Assembly (NCBI GenBank): GCA_946402275.1
Contig: CAMIVY010000009.1
Coordinates: 1-64,000 of the forward strand
DNA from: an uncultured Prevotella sp.
GTDB lineage: Bacteria; Bacteroidota; Bacteroidia; Bacteroidales; Bacteroidaceae
Direction: 5' to 3'
Length of the DNA: 64,000 nucleotides
The notes under the pieces were generated by a model. It had not been told where the DNA came from. It did no database searches and worked only from the letters and a program-made list of their open reading frames with translations. Shown piece by piece: positions 15,759 to 24,691 of the stretch. The position numbers and the translations under genes were made by a program. How positions within the stretch are numbered: position 1 is the first letter of the stretch; every line of letters starts with the position of its first letter.

Positions 15759-16391
15759 ATGATAGATAAATTTGTCATTCAGACCAATGATACCATTTGG
15801 GACTTCCTCTCGGAAATAGGACATAGCAAGGAAGTATTTTCGTACTATTCCTTCAGGGAAATAGATGGCTATACGTTGTTCTTTTATGCTACCTCTAAAG
15901 AAATAGTACTCATATGTCTGGACATCGTTGATGATGGAACTGCAGAATATGCAGAAGAGGGCGTAGCGTGGACAGAGCCCTATCTGAGATGTTTCACAAA
16001 AGTCCTCCCAAATGGCGAGATGAGTAAAGACTATCATGATAAGCGGTTAAGTCCTGCGATGGAACTCTATACCCATGCAAGGGATATGCAAAGATTTTTT
16101 GCAACTTCTGTAAAATTCAGCTTAGTTCCTGCCATACATTTGATGCTCCTGACCAATTCTCGCATTGTGAATTATCCACAGATTGTCAAGACTTGGCAGC
16201 AAAAACACTTTGGGTTCACTGCCCTACAAGGCTTGTCAGGTCTGAGGCGTGGGATTATCTATGACAGTCGCTGTGAAGGTCATCCGTTTATTCCTGTCAA
16301 TGAAGATTTTAATATTGCAGGGTCGGAGTATTGGACAGAATGGTATAAATATGAAGATCGGCAAGGTAAGTTTGATAGTCTTGATGCTTAA
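15759..16391 (+). CDS. Stand-alone version of the AAA+ N-terminal domain
   Basis: A 210-residue protein without an ATPase part. Its pattern follows the N domains of the AAA+ genes at 13619 and 27788: an early segment IVLICLDI (compare VVVVCLDS), then HLMLLTNSRIVN (compare YGVLLTEATITN) and LQGLSGLRRGIIYDS (compare FKDLKHRRASVNSD). It is divergent from one of those genes and preceded by the candidate ECF promoter. It may act as a competitor, adaptor or regulator of the ATPases. The fold is not recognised. Confidence 0.6.
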   Translation: MIDKFVIQTNDTIWDFLSEIGHSKEVFSYYSFREIDGYTLFFYATSKEIVLICLDIVDDGTAEYAEEGVAWTEPYLRCFTKVLPNGEMSKDYHDKRLSPAMELYTHARDMQRFFATSVKFSLVPAIHLMLLTNSRIVNYPQIVKTWQQKHFGFTALQGLSGLRRGIIYDSRCEGHPFIPVNEDFNIAGSEYWTEWYKYEDRQGKFDSLDA

Positions 16392-16402
16392 TACTATTCA
16401 GT

Positions 16403-16431
16403 GATAGATTTATCGACAAACAAATTTCCTT
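16403..16431 (+). promoter_or_regulatory. Weaker copy of the candidate ECF promoter (GATAGATT-N16-TCCTT)
   Basis: Same 16-base spacing as the three strong sites, with two changes in the first box and one in the second. It lies 51 bases before the ATG at 16483. Confidence 0.35.
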
Positions 16432-16482
16432 ATAGTAAAAATCGAATGTAAAGGAATGCGTAATAAATAAGACTATTGAAGA

Positions 16483-16839
16483 ATGGGAAGAATGAAAAGA
16501 GGAACAGAAGAAGAAAGACAAAGAGTAAGAACTGACTTCTCTTGGGCAATCGGTGATATTAGGTGTGGTGGCGGTCATCGAGTTCGCAGTTCTGTGTTTA
16601 CTGATCTCCAGGAGGCAGAAAAGGAACTGGAAGCTGATACTGAGTTGAATTTCCTTTTCGAATGGAACATTGTGGATGCCGATGAATCCCATATTTACGT
16701 TACGAATAGGAAAAATGGTCATCGATTCCATATTTCAGTTATTTGCCCAGCTGCGCTATATGTTGATGTTTATCGAATATTAGACGATGGCACAGAGGTT
16801 GATGCTTTTGGGAAGAGTTTTTTGAATACATCAAAATAA
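16483..16839 (+). CDS. Hypothetical small protein
   Basis: A 118-residue soluble protein with a basic start (MGRMKRGTEEERQRVRTDF) and several beta-strand-like stretches (FLFEWNIVDADESHIYVTN, HRFHISVICPAALYVDVYR). Family not recognised. It lies between the stand-alone N-domain gene and the phosphatase operon and is followed by about 110 AT-rich bases and the phosphatase promoter. Confidence 0.5.
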   Translation: MGRMKRGTEEERQRVRTDFSWAIGDIRCGGGHRVRSSVFTDLQEAEKELEADTELNFLFEWNIVDADESHIYVTNRKNGHRFHISVICPAALYVDVYRILDDGTEVDAFGKSFLNTSK

Positions 16840-16956
16840 TCAGCATTATCTATACTTAGTGTTAGTTTTTAAGTTGTTTTTACCTCTTTAATATAAAAAT
16901 GAGTAAAATAATGCCAAAAATAATGCTTAAATAGTTTTAAATTGATTGAAAATTGC

Positions 16957-16964
16957 TATCTTTG
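16957..16964 (+). promoter_or_regulatory. Promoter of the phosphatase/kinase operon
   Basis: TATCTTTG matches TAnnTTTG and lies 11 bases before the ATG at 16976, so the messenger is nearly leaderless. It rules out an upstream in-frame start at 16946. All genes to 27652 are on this strand with gaps of 11-40 bases or short overlaps, so this is likely the operon promoter. Confidence 0.65.
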
Positions 16965-16975
16965 CCACAAATAAT

Positions 16976-18508
16976 ATGCCTAAGATGATATTTGTTACTT
17001 ACCTTATAGTGATAGTGCTGGCTGTTTTGGTCTTGCTGTTGGTGTTTCTGTTCATTCAGTTATACCAGATAGGTAAGTTGCGTGGTGGCATAAATGAATT
17101 GAAAGATACTGTCAATCAAATAAAAGGTGAACTTCAAAATCTTTCGAATCATTCAGAAAAACCTAAGCCTAATGTGACCGTTATACAAACACAGTCCTCT
17201 CAAGTGCAATCTTCCCATACTAATAAGGATGATTATTCGACTCATGAGCAAAACGCTCACTCTTATTCGCAGCATGAAGATGACAATAACAAAAAAAACG
17301 AAGATGGTTCTACGAAGAAAGATGAGGTAATGAAGGCTATACTGAAAAGAAGGGAAGTGGAGGAAGGTGATTTGCCAATGGTCATGAAAGAACTCTTTTC
17401 TCACTTTTCACATCATCCTTCCGGGCATTGGGCTGAGGACCTGAGTGATCACAGCTACTATCGACTTCTTGACCTGCGCAAAGAACCGTCAACCCGTGTT
17501 GTTGTCATTGGTGATATCCATTGTGACTACTATTCTCTTTCGGCAATCCTTCTGAAATTATCTATTGCACAATACGATTATTTCGGAAAGGCCTATTTCG
17601 TATTTCTTGGTGACTACCTTGACAGAGGGGCATGCCTGTTTGAACCGTTGTTACTGTTGAAAGATCTTAAGGAGATTCTGGGTGATCGAATGATTATGCT
17701 GAAAGGTAATCACGAATCCATCTCATATGATGCCGAGAAACAAACCCTGAAAGCATTCGTCAGACCAAATGACAGTTGTGAATGCCTAAAACAATATTGC
17801 AGCGATTCCCCGGAATTCCTGAAAGCGTTTGCCGAAAATTATCGGAAACTGCCAACCTATGTCTATCTGAAGACGCGGGGGAAGAATGTACTGCTGACTC
17901 ATGCTAGCATACCAAGAGACATCTTCCTCAACACCTTCAAATTTGCTGAAGAGGACGGACGTATCCATTTTGAGACCACCATTCCTGAAGGAGAACGCCT
18001 TCTGAAGAGAAAGGCAATTCTAAAGGACATGATATGGGGTGACCCAAAGGATTATGACGAGAAGATGCAGGTAGAAGGACGCTTTGAATTCGGACGGAAG
18101 CAGTTTGACAGATTCTATGACCACAATAAAATTGACCTGATTCTTCGTAGCCATGAAGAAGTATCTTTAGGCTACAAGGCGTTTTTCAACAATCGTGTAT
18201 TCACCATCTTTTCGACAGGTGGTGACAAGAACCCACAGACAGGGTATCCTGAGGCTGAACCGGCCTTCGCCATCATCGGCGGAAGTGATTTAACGATAGA
18301 AAACAGTTTCCTGTATCAATGCCTCGAAGGTGGAAACCGGTGGGCAGTCAATCTGTTCTCCCATCAAAAGTATTATGGTAGGGAAGCAGCAGGCTTTCAG
18401 CTTTCAGAAGAATTTGTCTGCAACGCAGAGGATAGGGAAAAACTGAAGGAATCCTTCAAGACTATTAGGAGTGCATTTCCCTCCGATTCGCAAGTAACTA
18501 CAACTTAA
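16976..18508 (+). CDS. Membrane-anchored PPP-family Ser/Thr phosphatase
   Basis: A 510-residue protein with one N-terminal membrane helix (about 5-30), a charged coiled linker (about 40-120), a short conserved region (about 120-150) and a calcineurin-fold phosphatase. The metal-binding motifs of phosphoprotein phosphatases are complete: GDIHCD (about 179-184), GDYLDRG (212-218), GNHES (244-248) and a later His in LTHAS. Known PPP enzymes remove phosphate from Ser/Thr in proteins. It heads an operon with a second phosphatase and two kinases, so its natural targets are probably phosphorylated partners from the same operon, held at the membrane. Confidence 0.8.
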   Translation: MPKMIFVTYLIVIVLAVLVLLLVFLFIQLYQIGKLRGGINELKDTVNQIKGELQNLSNHSEKPKPNVTVIQTQSSQVQSSHTNKDDYSTHEQNAHSYSQHEDDNNKKNEDGSTKKDEVMKAILKRREVEEGDLPMVMKELFSHFSHHPSGHWAEDLSDHSYYRLLDLRKEPSTRVVVIGDIHCDYYSLSAILLKLSIAQYDYFGKAYFVFLGDYLDRGACLFEPLLLLKDLKEILGDRMIMLKGNHESISYDAEKQTLKAFVRPNDSCECLKQYCSDSPEFLKAFAENYRKLPTYVYLKTRGKNVLLTHASIPRDIFLNTFKFAEEDGRIHFETTIPEGERLLKRKAILKDMIWGDPKDYDEKMQVEGRFEFGRKQFDRFYDHNKIDLILRSHEEVSLGYKAFFNNRVFTIFSTGGDKNPQTGYPEAEPAFAIIGGSDLTIENSFLYQCLEGGNRWAVNLFSHQKYYGREAAGFQLSEEFVCNAEDREKLKESFKTIRSAFPSDSQVTTT

Positions 18509-18525
18509 ACAAAAAAGCATAAATA

Positions 18526-19839
18526 ATGATATTGTCAGAATTCATACAATACATCAAAACGGCCATTGTCGCGGATGTCTCTCCTTCGGATGTGCCCAAG
18601 CAGACAAGTGCCGAGGAATGCACAGCACGCGAAATCTCTAAGAAAGAGATGGTGCTAAAAACTGTCATCAAAAGAGGAGTAGAAATACAACCAGAGGATC
18701 TGCCACGTGTAGAAGAAGAAATGCTCTCATATTTTGATGAATTCAAGAATGAGGATTATTTCAAAGACCTTACATCTGCCGGATACTACAAACTACTTGA
18801 TTTAAGAGAAAGGGGCGATGTCAGGGTTGTTGTCATCGGTGATGTTCACTGTGATTATAAATCACTTGCTGCAATTCTACTCAAACTGTCAGTATCTGAA
18901 TACGATTATTTCGAGAACGCCTACTTCGTGTTTCTTGGTGATTATCTGGATCGAGGTTGTGCCCTATTTGAGCCTCTCCTGTTGCTCATGGATTTAAAGA
19001 AAATTTTGGGCGACAGACTTATCATGCTACGAGGGAACCACGAGATGATTGATTATGATGAGGAGAAGCAGGAACTGGCAGGAAAAGTACTTCCACTCGA
19101 TAGCGTTCCTTGTCTTAACGAGTATTGCAAAGATAATAAGGTTTTCCTGAAGTCATTTGCCTATTTCTATCGAACATTGCCGACATACGTATATCTGAAG
19201 ACGGCAGAACAGAATATCTTACTCACCCACGGAGCAATACCGAGACAGGTTTTCATAGACGTATTTCGCTATGACGAAGAAACGGGTGCCATCGTCTTTG
19301 CTGATGAGGAATTGACAAAACTGAATATAAACCAACTTCATGCCCGCAACCAGATACTGAATGACATGATTTGGGGTGACCCGAGCAATGATCTAGAGAA
19401 ATATCAGGTGAATGGTCGTTTTGAATTTGGGAGCAAGCAATACGAGGCATACGCTCAAAAGAACAAGTTGACCAGAGTGTATCGAAGCCACGAACCTGTT
19501 GATGACGGCTTTAAATCATTCTTTAATGGTTGTGTCTGCACGATATTCTCCACAGGAGGAGCCATGAATGAACAAACTGGCTATCCTGAGGTGGAGCCTG
19601 CCTTTGCCATTATCGGAGCAAATGGTTATTGCTGCATAGAAAATAGTTTTCTCTATCATGTAACTATTGAAGACGAAGTTGATGTCACCTATAATCTTTA
19701 TAGTGGACAATCACTAAAGCATAAAGAGGCGAAACGCTATTCACTTCATCCTGAATTCTATTGCACAGATGAAAAAGCTATGCAGATAGAATCTCTCTTC
19801 AAGATAATTAATGACGGTTTCCCGTTTGAAGAAGAATAA
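18526..19839 (+). CDS. Soluble PPP-family Ser/Thr phosphatase
   Basis: A 437-residue paralogue of the preceding gene without the membrane helix and linker. It keeps the pre-catalytic segment (IKRGVEIQPEDLPRVEEEML; compare LKRREVEEGDLPMVMKELF) and the motifs GDVHCD (105-110), GDYLDRG (about 138-144), GNHEM (about 170) and LTHGA. The pair thus gives one membrane-bound and one cytoplasmic phosphatase of the same specificity class. It starts 17 bases after its paralogue and 23 bases before a vWA gene. Confidence 0.8.
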   Translation: MILSEFIQYIKTAIVADVSPSDVPKQTSAEECTAREISKKEMVLKTVIKRGVEIQPEDLPRVEEEMLSYFDEFKNEDYFKDLTSAGYYKLLDLRERGDVRVVVIGDVHCDYKSLAAILLKLSVSEYDYFENAYFVFLGDYLDRGCALFEPLLLLMDLKKILGDRLIMLRGNHEMIDYDEEKQELAGKVLPLDSVPCLNEYCKDNKVFLKSFAYFYRTLPTYVYLKTAEQNILLTHGAIPRQVFIDVFRYDEETGAIVFADEELTKLNINQLHARNQILNDMIWGDPSNDLEKYQVNGRFEFGSKQYEAYAQKNKLTRVYRSHEPVDDGFKSFFNGCVCTIFSTGGAMNEQTGYPEVEPAFAIIGANGYCCIENSFLYHVTIEDEVDVTYNLYSGQSLKHKEAKRYSLHPEFYCTDEKAMQIESLFKIINDGFPFEEE

Positions 19840-19862
19840 TTAACACATTTAATATTACGACT

Positions 19863-20540
19863 ATGGGTATACAGAAAAGACCAGCTCAGATGAAGGTTAA
19901 GGGTGTGGCAGACATCGTGTTCTGCTTTGATTGCACCGGTTCCATGACAGAGATTATCACTTCCGTCAAGGAAAATGTGGAGAAACTGATTAATGGGTTC
20001 AAGGAGAATCAGGTTGTACTCGACTGGCGAGCCAGATGCCTTGGCTATCGTGATTTTGAGTTTGACGAGGAATATCTTATCAACGACCGCCCTTTCGTTT
20101 CGACAGAGGAAGAGTTAAAGGCTCAGATTGATGGCATGGAGGCGAAGGAATACACTGGCGAGGATGACCCCGAGTCAACTCTTGATGCCATCTGGTATGC
20201 GGCAAAGACATCAGAATGGCGCGACAACTGCCACAAGATTATCGTTGTCTTTACAGATGCAGCCACCAAACCGGTCAATGAGAAGACACTTGCAGATATC
20301 AGCGGCTCTGATGGAGATGTTGACGTACTGGCACAGGAACTGATAGTTCAGCACATCAAATTGTTCCTTTGGGGAAAGACAGACAAGCTCTATGATGCGC
20401 TCATGACGATTCCTCGTGCAGATATCGTTCAGTTGGACAATCCTGAAGAAGATTACAAGACGATTGACTTCAAGAACTTGATGGAACAGATTGGCAAGAC
20501 CGTTTCAGACCTGATTAGTGGTGGTGCCATGACCGTATAA
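19863..20540 (+). CDS. vWA-domain protein (first copy)
   Basis: A 225-residue protein that is a single von Willebrand A domain. The metal-ion-dependent adhesion site is complete: D-C-T-G-S-M (about 23-28), a Thr in DDPESTLDA (about 100) and an Asp in VVFTDA (about 130). vWA domains bind partner proteins through a bound Mg ion, and often pair with AAA+ ATPases. It is a paralogue of the gene at 21791; the two flank a kinase gene. Confidence 0.8.
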   Translation: MGIQKRPAQMKVKGVADIVFCFDCTGSMTEIITSVKENVEKLINGFKENQVVLDWRARCLGYRDFEFDEEYLINDRPFVSTEEELKAQIDGMEAKEYTGEDDPESTLDAIWYAAKTSEWRDNCHKIIVVFTDAATKPVNEKTLADISGSDGDVDVLAQELIVQHIKLFLWGKTDKLYDALMTIPRADIVQLDNPEEDYKTIDFKNLMEQIGKTVSDLISGGAMTV

Positions 20541-20580
20541 TAAGTTATGCACAGAATTCAAGAACTAATTTCCTATTCAT

Positions 20581-21765
20581 ATGGAATCAAATATCAAAGG
20601 TTACGAAGTTATAGAGGAAATTAACAAAGGCGCGTTTTGTGACTCCTACAAAGTCAGGAAAGGCGGCACGAACTATTTCCTTAAGGCCTATAAAGACCCG
20701 ACAAGTATGTCGGAAGACTACGAACAGTTCAAACAGAATCAGCGCACAATGATTCCTCTCCTGAAATCTATTGGAGGTCAGGTCGAGACTATTGTGGAGG
20801 ATTTTGAGGTAAAGGGTTTATACTACCAAGTAAAAGAGTTTATCACAGGAGCCACTAATCTCAGGGACTGGCTGAATGACAACGACAACTATGATGAGCG
20901 ACTTGATGTTGCTATTCAGTTCTGTGAGATACTGAAAGCCATACATGGAAAGAATATTGTCCATCAGGACTTGAAACCCGAACAGGTGATGGTTGTTAAG
21001 GACTCTTCAAAGAAAGCTGGAGTTAAAATCATACTGACTGACTTTGACTGGTCTGTACCAAATGGGAATATTGTCCGTATCGTTGGGACTCCGGGCTATG
21101 GTAATATTGATGGGACGAATCTGTCCTACAAGTCTGACATTTTTACGTTTGGCATCATTCTGTGTGAACTGCTCGCCGGAGTCAATCCATTCGTTATTAC
21201 AGAGAAGGAGGAGGATCGTATCTTCGAACCAGAGAAATGGAAGGAATGGGTTACTGAGAAAGACTATGTCCTTCCTATTAAGATCAACGACGATTTACCA
21301 AAGAGCGTCAATGACATTATTGTAGCTTGTCTCGAACCCGAGCAAAGTAAGAGACCTACGCTTGATGAGATTATGGGCGTCCTTCAGGGTAAACCTGCGC
21401 CTGACAGACTTTATCCTCGTAAGAAAGCTAAGTTGCGCGCACCAAGTGGTGACGTCATGATTATGGTTCCCGGTACGGGCTATGGCCGCAAGCATTTCAA
21501 GGAGTTGTTTGGCAGAACTACTGACACCGAATCCAATCCTGTTTACAAGTATCTTGATAAGAACTATGCTGTTCTGTCGGTTGTACAAGAGGGTGAGGAC
21601 ATCCTACTTGGCTGTCCTGCTAACGGCTTTGCCAAGAACAAAATCAAACTCAACGGTATAGAGATGTCCAGCAAGCCTACTATGGTGAAGAACGGGGATA
21701 AGATCTCCATCTTCAGCACAGGCAAAGGAACTGACATCGTGAGTTTTACAATAGAAGTATTATAA
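20581..21765 (+). CDS. Ser/Thr protein kinase with C-terminal FHA-like region
   Basis: A 394-residue protein. The kinase domain (about 8-275) has the ATP-anchoring Lys35 (FLKAY), HQDLKPEQ (128-135, with the catalytic Asp130) and DFD (154-156) instead of DFG; the glycine loop is degenerate (NKGAFCDSY). The C-terminal part (about 290-394) has the pattern of an FHA domain, which reads phospho-Thr: ILLGCPAN, then NKIKLNGIEM and NGDKISIFS. Activity is probable because Lys and both Asp remain. Its neighbours are two vWA proteins and two phosphatases. Confidence 0.75.
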   Translation: MESNIKGYEVIEEINKGAFCDSYKVRKGGTNYFLKAYKDPTSMSEDYEQFKQNQRTMIPLLKSIGGQVETIVEDFEVKGLYYQVKEFITGATNLRDWLNDNDNYDERLDVAIQFCEILKAIHGKNIVHQDLKPEQVMVVKDSSKKAGVKIILTDFDWSVPNGNIVRIVGTPGYGNIDGTNLSYKSDIFTFGIILCELLAGVNPFVITEKEEDRIFEPEKWKEWVTEKDYVLPIKINDDLPKSVNDIIVACLEPEQSKRPTLDEIMGVLQGKPAPDRLYPRKKAKLRAPSGDVMIMVPGTGYGRKHFKELFGRTTDTESNPVYKYLDKNYAVLSVVQEGEDILLGCPANGFAKNKIKLNGIEMSSKPTMVKNGDKISIFSTGKGTDIVSFTIEVL

Positions 21766-21790
21766 GTTTAACATCTTAAAATAGAAGATT

Positions 21791-22456
21791 ATGGGTTTAC
21801 AAAAAAGACCAGGCGCATCCGTCATGAAAACCAAAGCTGTGGCAGATGTCGTATTTTGTTTTGACTGCACTGGTTCCATGAAGCCAGTTATTGACAACGT
21901 TAAGGCTTATGTCAACAAGTTCGTTGAAGGTCTTAATGCAGACCAGAGTACTATTATCGACTGGCGTATGCGGGCCATGGGCTATGGTGACCTTGAAAAA
22001 GGTGAAGAGCCACAGAACAAGAATGAGTTTGTTTCTGATGTCGCATCGTTCCAGTCACAGGTAGCAGGTATCCGTATGTGTGATGGTGGTGATGCCCCAG
22101 AGTCAACCCTTGATGCAATCATCGTGGCAGCCAAGAGTTCACAGTGGCGCAGGGCTCACAAGATAGTCGTGGTATTCACAGATGCTCCAGCCAAGGATCT
22201 ACACTCGTCCACAAAGTCAACTTTCGCCATCAACAACCTCGATGAATTGAAGCAGGATTTGGCTGAAAACCATATCAAACTGTTTTTGTGGGGAGCAGTC
22301 GATGAAAAGTACGCAGCTCTGAAACAAGTTCCCAAGTCAGAGATTACTGAGATGAGCCATCCTCATGAGGAACTTTCATCTGGAGCCAGTATGGCTAAGC
22401 TGTTAGAGCTGATGGGAAAGACAGTTACTGCAACTATCGGTTCCGAGGTTCTTTAA
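21791..22456 (+). CDS. vWA-domain protein (second copy)
   Basis: A 221-residue paralogue of the gene at 19863, starting with the same MG(I/L)QKRP. The metal site is complete (FDCTGSM; Thr in APESTLDA; Asp in VVFTDA). The duplicated vWA genes around a kinase suggest two alternative or paired binding partners in one complex. It starts 25 bases after the kinase stop. Confidence 0.8.
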   Translation: MGLQKRPGASVMKTKAVADVVFCFDCTGSMKPVIDNVKAYVNKFVEGLNADQSTIIDWRMRAMGYGDLEKGEEPQNKNEFVSDVASFQSQVAGIRMCDGGDAPESTLDAIIVAAKSSQWRRAHKIVVVFTDAPAKDLHSSTKSTFAINNLDELKQDLAENHIKLFLWGAVDEKYAALKQVPKSEITEMSHPHEELSSGASMAKLLELMGKTVTATIGSEVL

Positions 22457-22467
22457 TACAACACAAT

Positions 22468-23415
22468 ATGCCTGTACGGATATGCACTAAGTGTCATAAG
22501 GTTATTACCAGTGATGGAATTCCTGTCGCGGGGAAATACTACCACAAGAAGTGCCTTGAATGTGCTTATTGTGGGCAGAAGCTGGCGGGATTCTTTGTCA
22601 CCTATAAGGGCTTGCCTTATCACACTGAGTGCAATCCGGCATCAGGGAAGAAAGTTTGTGCATATTGTCACAAACCAATTACTACATCTTCTTATTCCTT
22701 AGAAAATAAATACTATCATAAAGAATGCTACCACCAGCACATTGAGAAACAATGTTGTGTTTGTGGTAAGCCTATTCGTAGCAAGTATTATGAAGATGAA
22801 TGGGGGAACTTCTCGCACACAGAACACGATGGAGTGAAACCACGCTTCTGTTTTTGTTGTGGACGTATTATCTCTGGTAAGCCTGTTATGTTGGGTAAAG
22901 AAACTGCAATCTGTAGTACCTGTTCTTCATCATCTGTAACCACTGATGCGCAAGTTGAGCAATGTCGGCAGAAGGTAATCAGAGTGTTCGATGAACTTGG
23001 CATTACTGGCATCCCATTAACCATCCCCATCAGCATGAAGCCTACCGATGAGATGGAAGGAACTCTTGGGCATATCCGCTATTATAAGACGAGAACGCCT
23101 AACTTGGCAGATTTTCGGATTTACATGACTTACGGATTGCCAAGGTTGTACTTCCAAGGAGTATTGGCTCATGAAATGCTTCATTCGTGGTTGGCGCTTT
23201 ATGGCAGAGAAGTTACCAATGATGAGAGTGAAGGTTTCTGTAATCTTGGCAATGCTTTTATCTACGTTAAGGATGATTCCGATTTCGCCCATTATTTAAT
23301 GAAACGGATGTATAAGAATGCTGATCTTGTCTATGGCGATGGCTATCGACTCCAAAAGCAGCGGTATGAGAAACTGGGATGGGCAGGATTACTTGAATCG
23401 CTCAGACACAAATAG
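22468..23415 (+). CDS. LIM-like zinc-finger protein with DA1-type metallopeptidase domain
   Basis: A 315-residue protein. The N-terminal half carries repeated Cys/His zinc fingers of LIM type (C-T-K-C, H-K-K-C, C-A-Y-C, H-T-E-C, then a second set with C-A-Y-C, H-K-E-C and further C-x-x-C pairs to about 152). The C-terminal half has the zinc-peptidase motif HEMLHSW (235-241) and a downstream Glu in DESEGFC (about 252-258), the arrangement of DA1-type peptidases. Plant DA1 is a ubiquitin-activated peptidase with LIM domains. In bacteria the target is unknown; here it would be a protease activity of the phosphatase/kinase operon. Confidence 0.75.
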   Translation: MPVRICTKCHKVITSDGIPVAGKYYHKKCLECAYCGQKLAGFFVTYKGLPYHTECNPASGKKVCAYCHKPITTSSYSLENKYYHKECYHQHIEKQCCVCGKPIRSKYYEDEWGNFSHTEHDGVKPRFCFCCGRIISGKPVMLGKETAICSTCSSSSVTTDAQVEQCRQKVIRVFDELGITGIPLTIPISMKPTDEMEGTLGHIRYYKTRTPNLADFRIYMTYGLPRLYFQGVLAHEMLHSWLALYGREVTNDESEGFCNLGNAFIYVKDDSDFAHYLMKRMYKNADLVYGDGYRLQKQRYEKLGWAGLLESLRHK

Positions 23416-23425
23416 GAATGTGCAT

Positions 23426-24691
23426 ATGGAACGCTCTATAGATAACATATACAAAAGTCTTACCTCGCCAAAGGATGATGCCACTTTTTTCAAAGCATTA
23501 GGAAAAGAGTGTAGGACCATCGGCCGTGAGTCAAAGAATGAGAACCTGACAGAAACAGCATTCTATCAGGTGGAGTCTACATTGGCGACCCTCTATAGAG
23601 ACAAGAAAATATCGTTATCCACCTATCATGCCATCACGTCGGTCTATCATGAATGGAGCCACTTCCGGCTGGACATCGGAAACGCCAACGGATGGAAGGA
23701 AATGGCCGACAAGGGTCTTAACCTGACATTAAAGCATCTCGAAGAGTCTGATGAATGGAAAAGTTCCTATCTATCTTTCTTATACGATATCTTCGAGCAC
23801 ACATCCAATATTGAGGAACGCTGGCAGTTGTTATCATCCTCATTTCTTCCTTTTGAGAATATTGGTAAATTCAGCGAATGCCGTAAGAGTCTTTGCCGAG
23901 GGATATTGCTCATGGAAACTGCATTCCTCATGGAGAAGAGAGGAATTGGCAGTGATGTGAAAAGCAATATTACCCTGGTTCTGAAGGCTGCAGAGACTTT
24001 ACGATACTGCTATGATAATCACATCGGTTTAGAAATAGACGTTCCCGCAAGTACAACAGCAACATCAGCCATAAAGATGTTGTCCGACTATTATTACAAA
24101 AATCAAGCCCGCTATCGTCGGTTTGATGATAGCATGGCCACTCGTATAGAGACGCTTTTGAAATTAGAAATAAAGCCGTCATCAAAACCAAGCCCATCTT
24201 TTCCCAAGGGAGCAAAAGACACTCATGCAGGAGCGTTCATTGCTATCATCGCTGTTATTCTCATTGCATGCCTTTTCATGATCTTCAGAAATCTATTCTC
24301 AGATAATAAAGAAGAGAACGCGGTTAAAGAACAGACGGAATACATACAAGATGTTCAAGAAGAAACTGAATCTGAAGGCAGGAAGGACAAGCAGACTGCA
24401 GTAGAGAATGGTAACATCTCATTGCCTTCCGAGTTGACGGGACTCTATTTTCTTCCTAAAGCCGAAGGAATATTCTCGAAAGGTATAACAGCCAGAATCT
24501 CGGAAACCGGAAACGGCAAATATGATATGGCCGTTTATAGTGATATGCCCATCACGCACTATAGCCTGACCCTTGACCGAGGAAATGCGCTGTTCCATAG
24601 TGAACAACTCGGGGATGGACATATATCATACGACGCACAAACAAGAACAACAACAATTAATTTCTCAGACGAATGGATATTAACAAACTAA
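23426..24691 (+). CDS. Single-pass membrane protein, hypothetical
   Basis: A 421-residue protein: a helical N-terminal region (about 1-255) that looks like a repeat scaffold, one membrane helix (about 268-292), an acidic linker and a C-terminal beta-rich domain (about 330-421). The start ATG at 23426 is 10 bases after the upstream stop; longer frames run into that gene. The helical part is probably cytoplasmic and the beta domain outside the inner membrane. The gene overlaps the following lipoprotein gene by 19 bases, so the two are coupled. Confidence 0.6.
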   Translation: MERSIDNIYKSLTSPKDDATFFKALGKECRTIGRESKNENLTETAFYQVESTLATLYRDKKISLSTYHAITSVYHEWSHFRLDIGNANGWKEMADKGLNLTLKHLEESDEWKSSYLSFLYDIFEHTSNIEERWQLLSSSFLPFENIGKFSECRKSLCRGILLMETAFLMEKRGIGSDVKSNITLVLKAAETLRYCYDNHIGLEIDVPASTTATSAIKMLSDYYYKNQARYRRFDDSMATRIETLLKLEIKPSSKPSPSFPKGAKDTHAGAFIAIIAVILIACLFMIFRNLFSDNKEENAVKEQTEYIQDVQEETESEGRKDKQTAVENGNISLPSELTGLYFLPKAEGIFSKGITARISETGNGKYDMAVYSDMPITHYSLTLDRGNALFHSEQLGDGHISYDAQTRTTTINFSDEWILTN

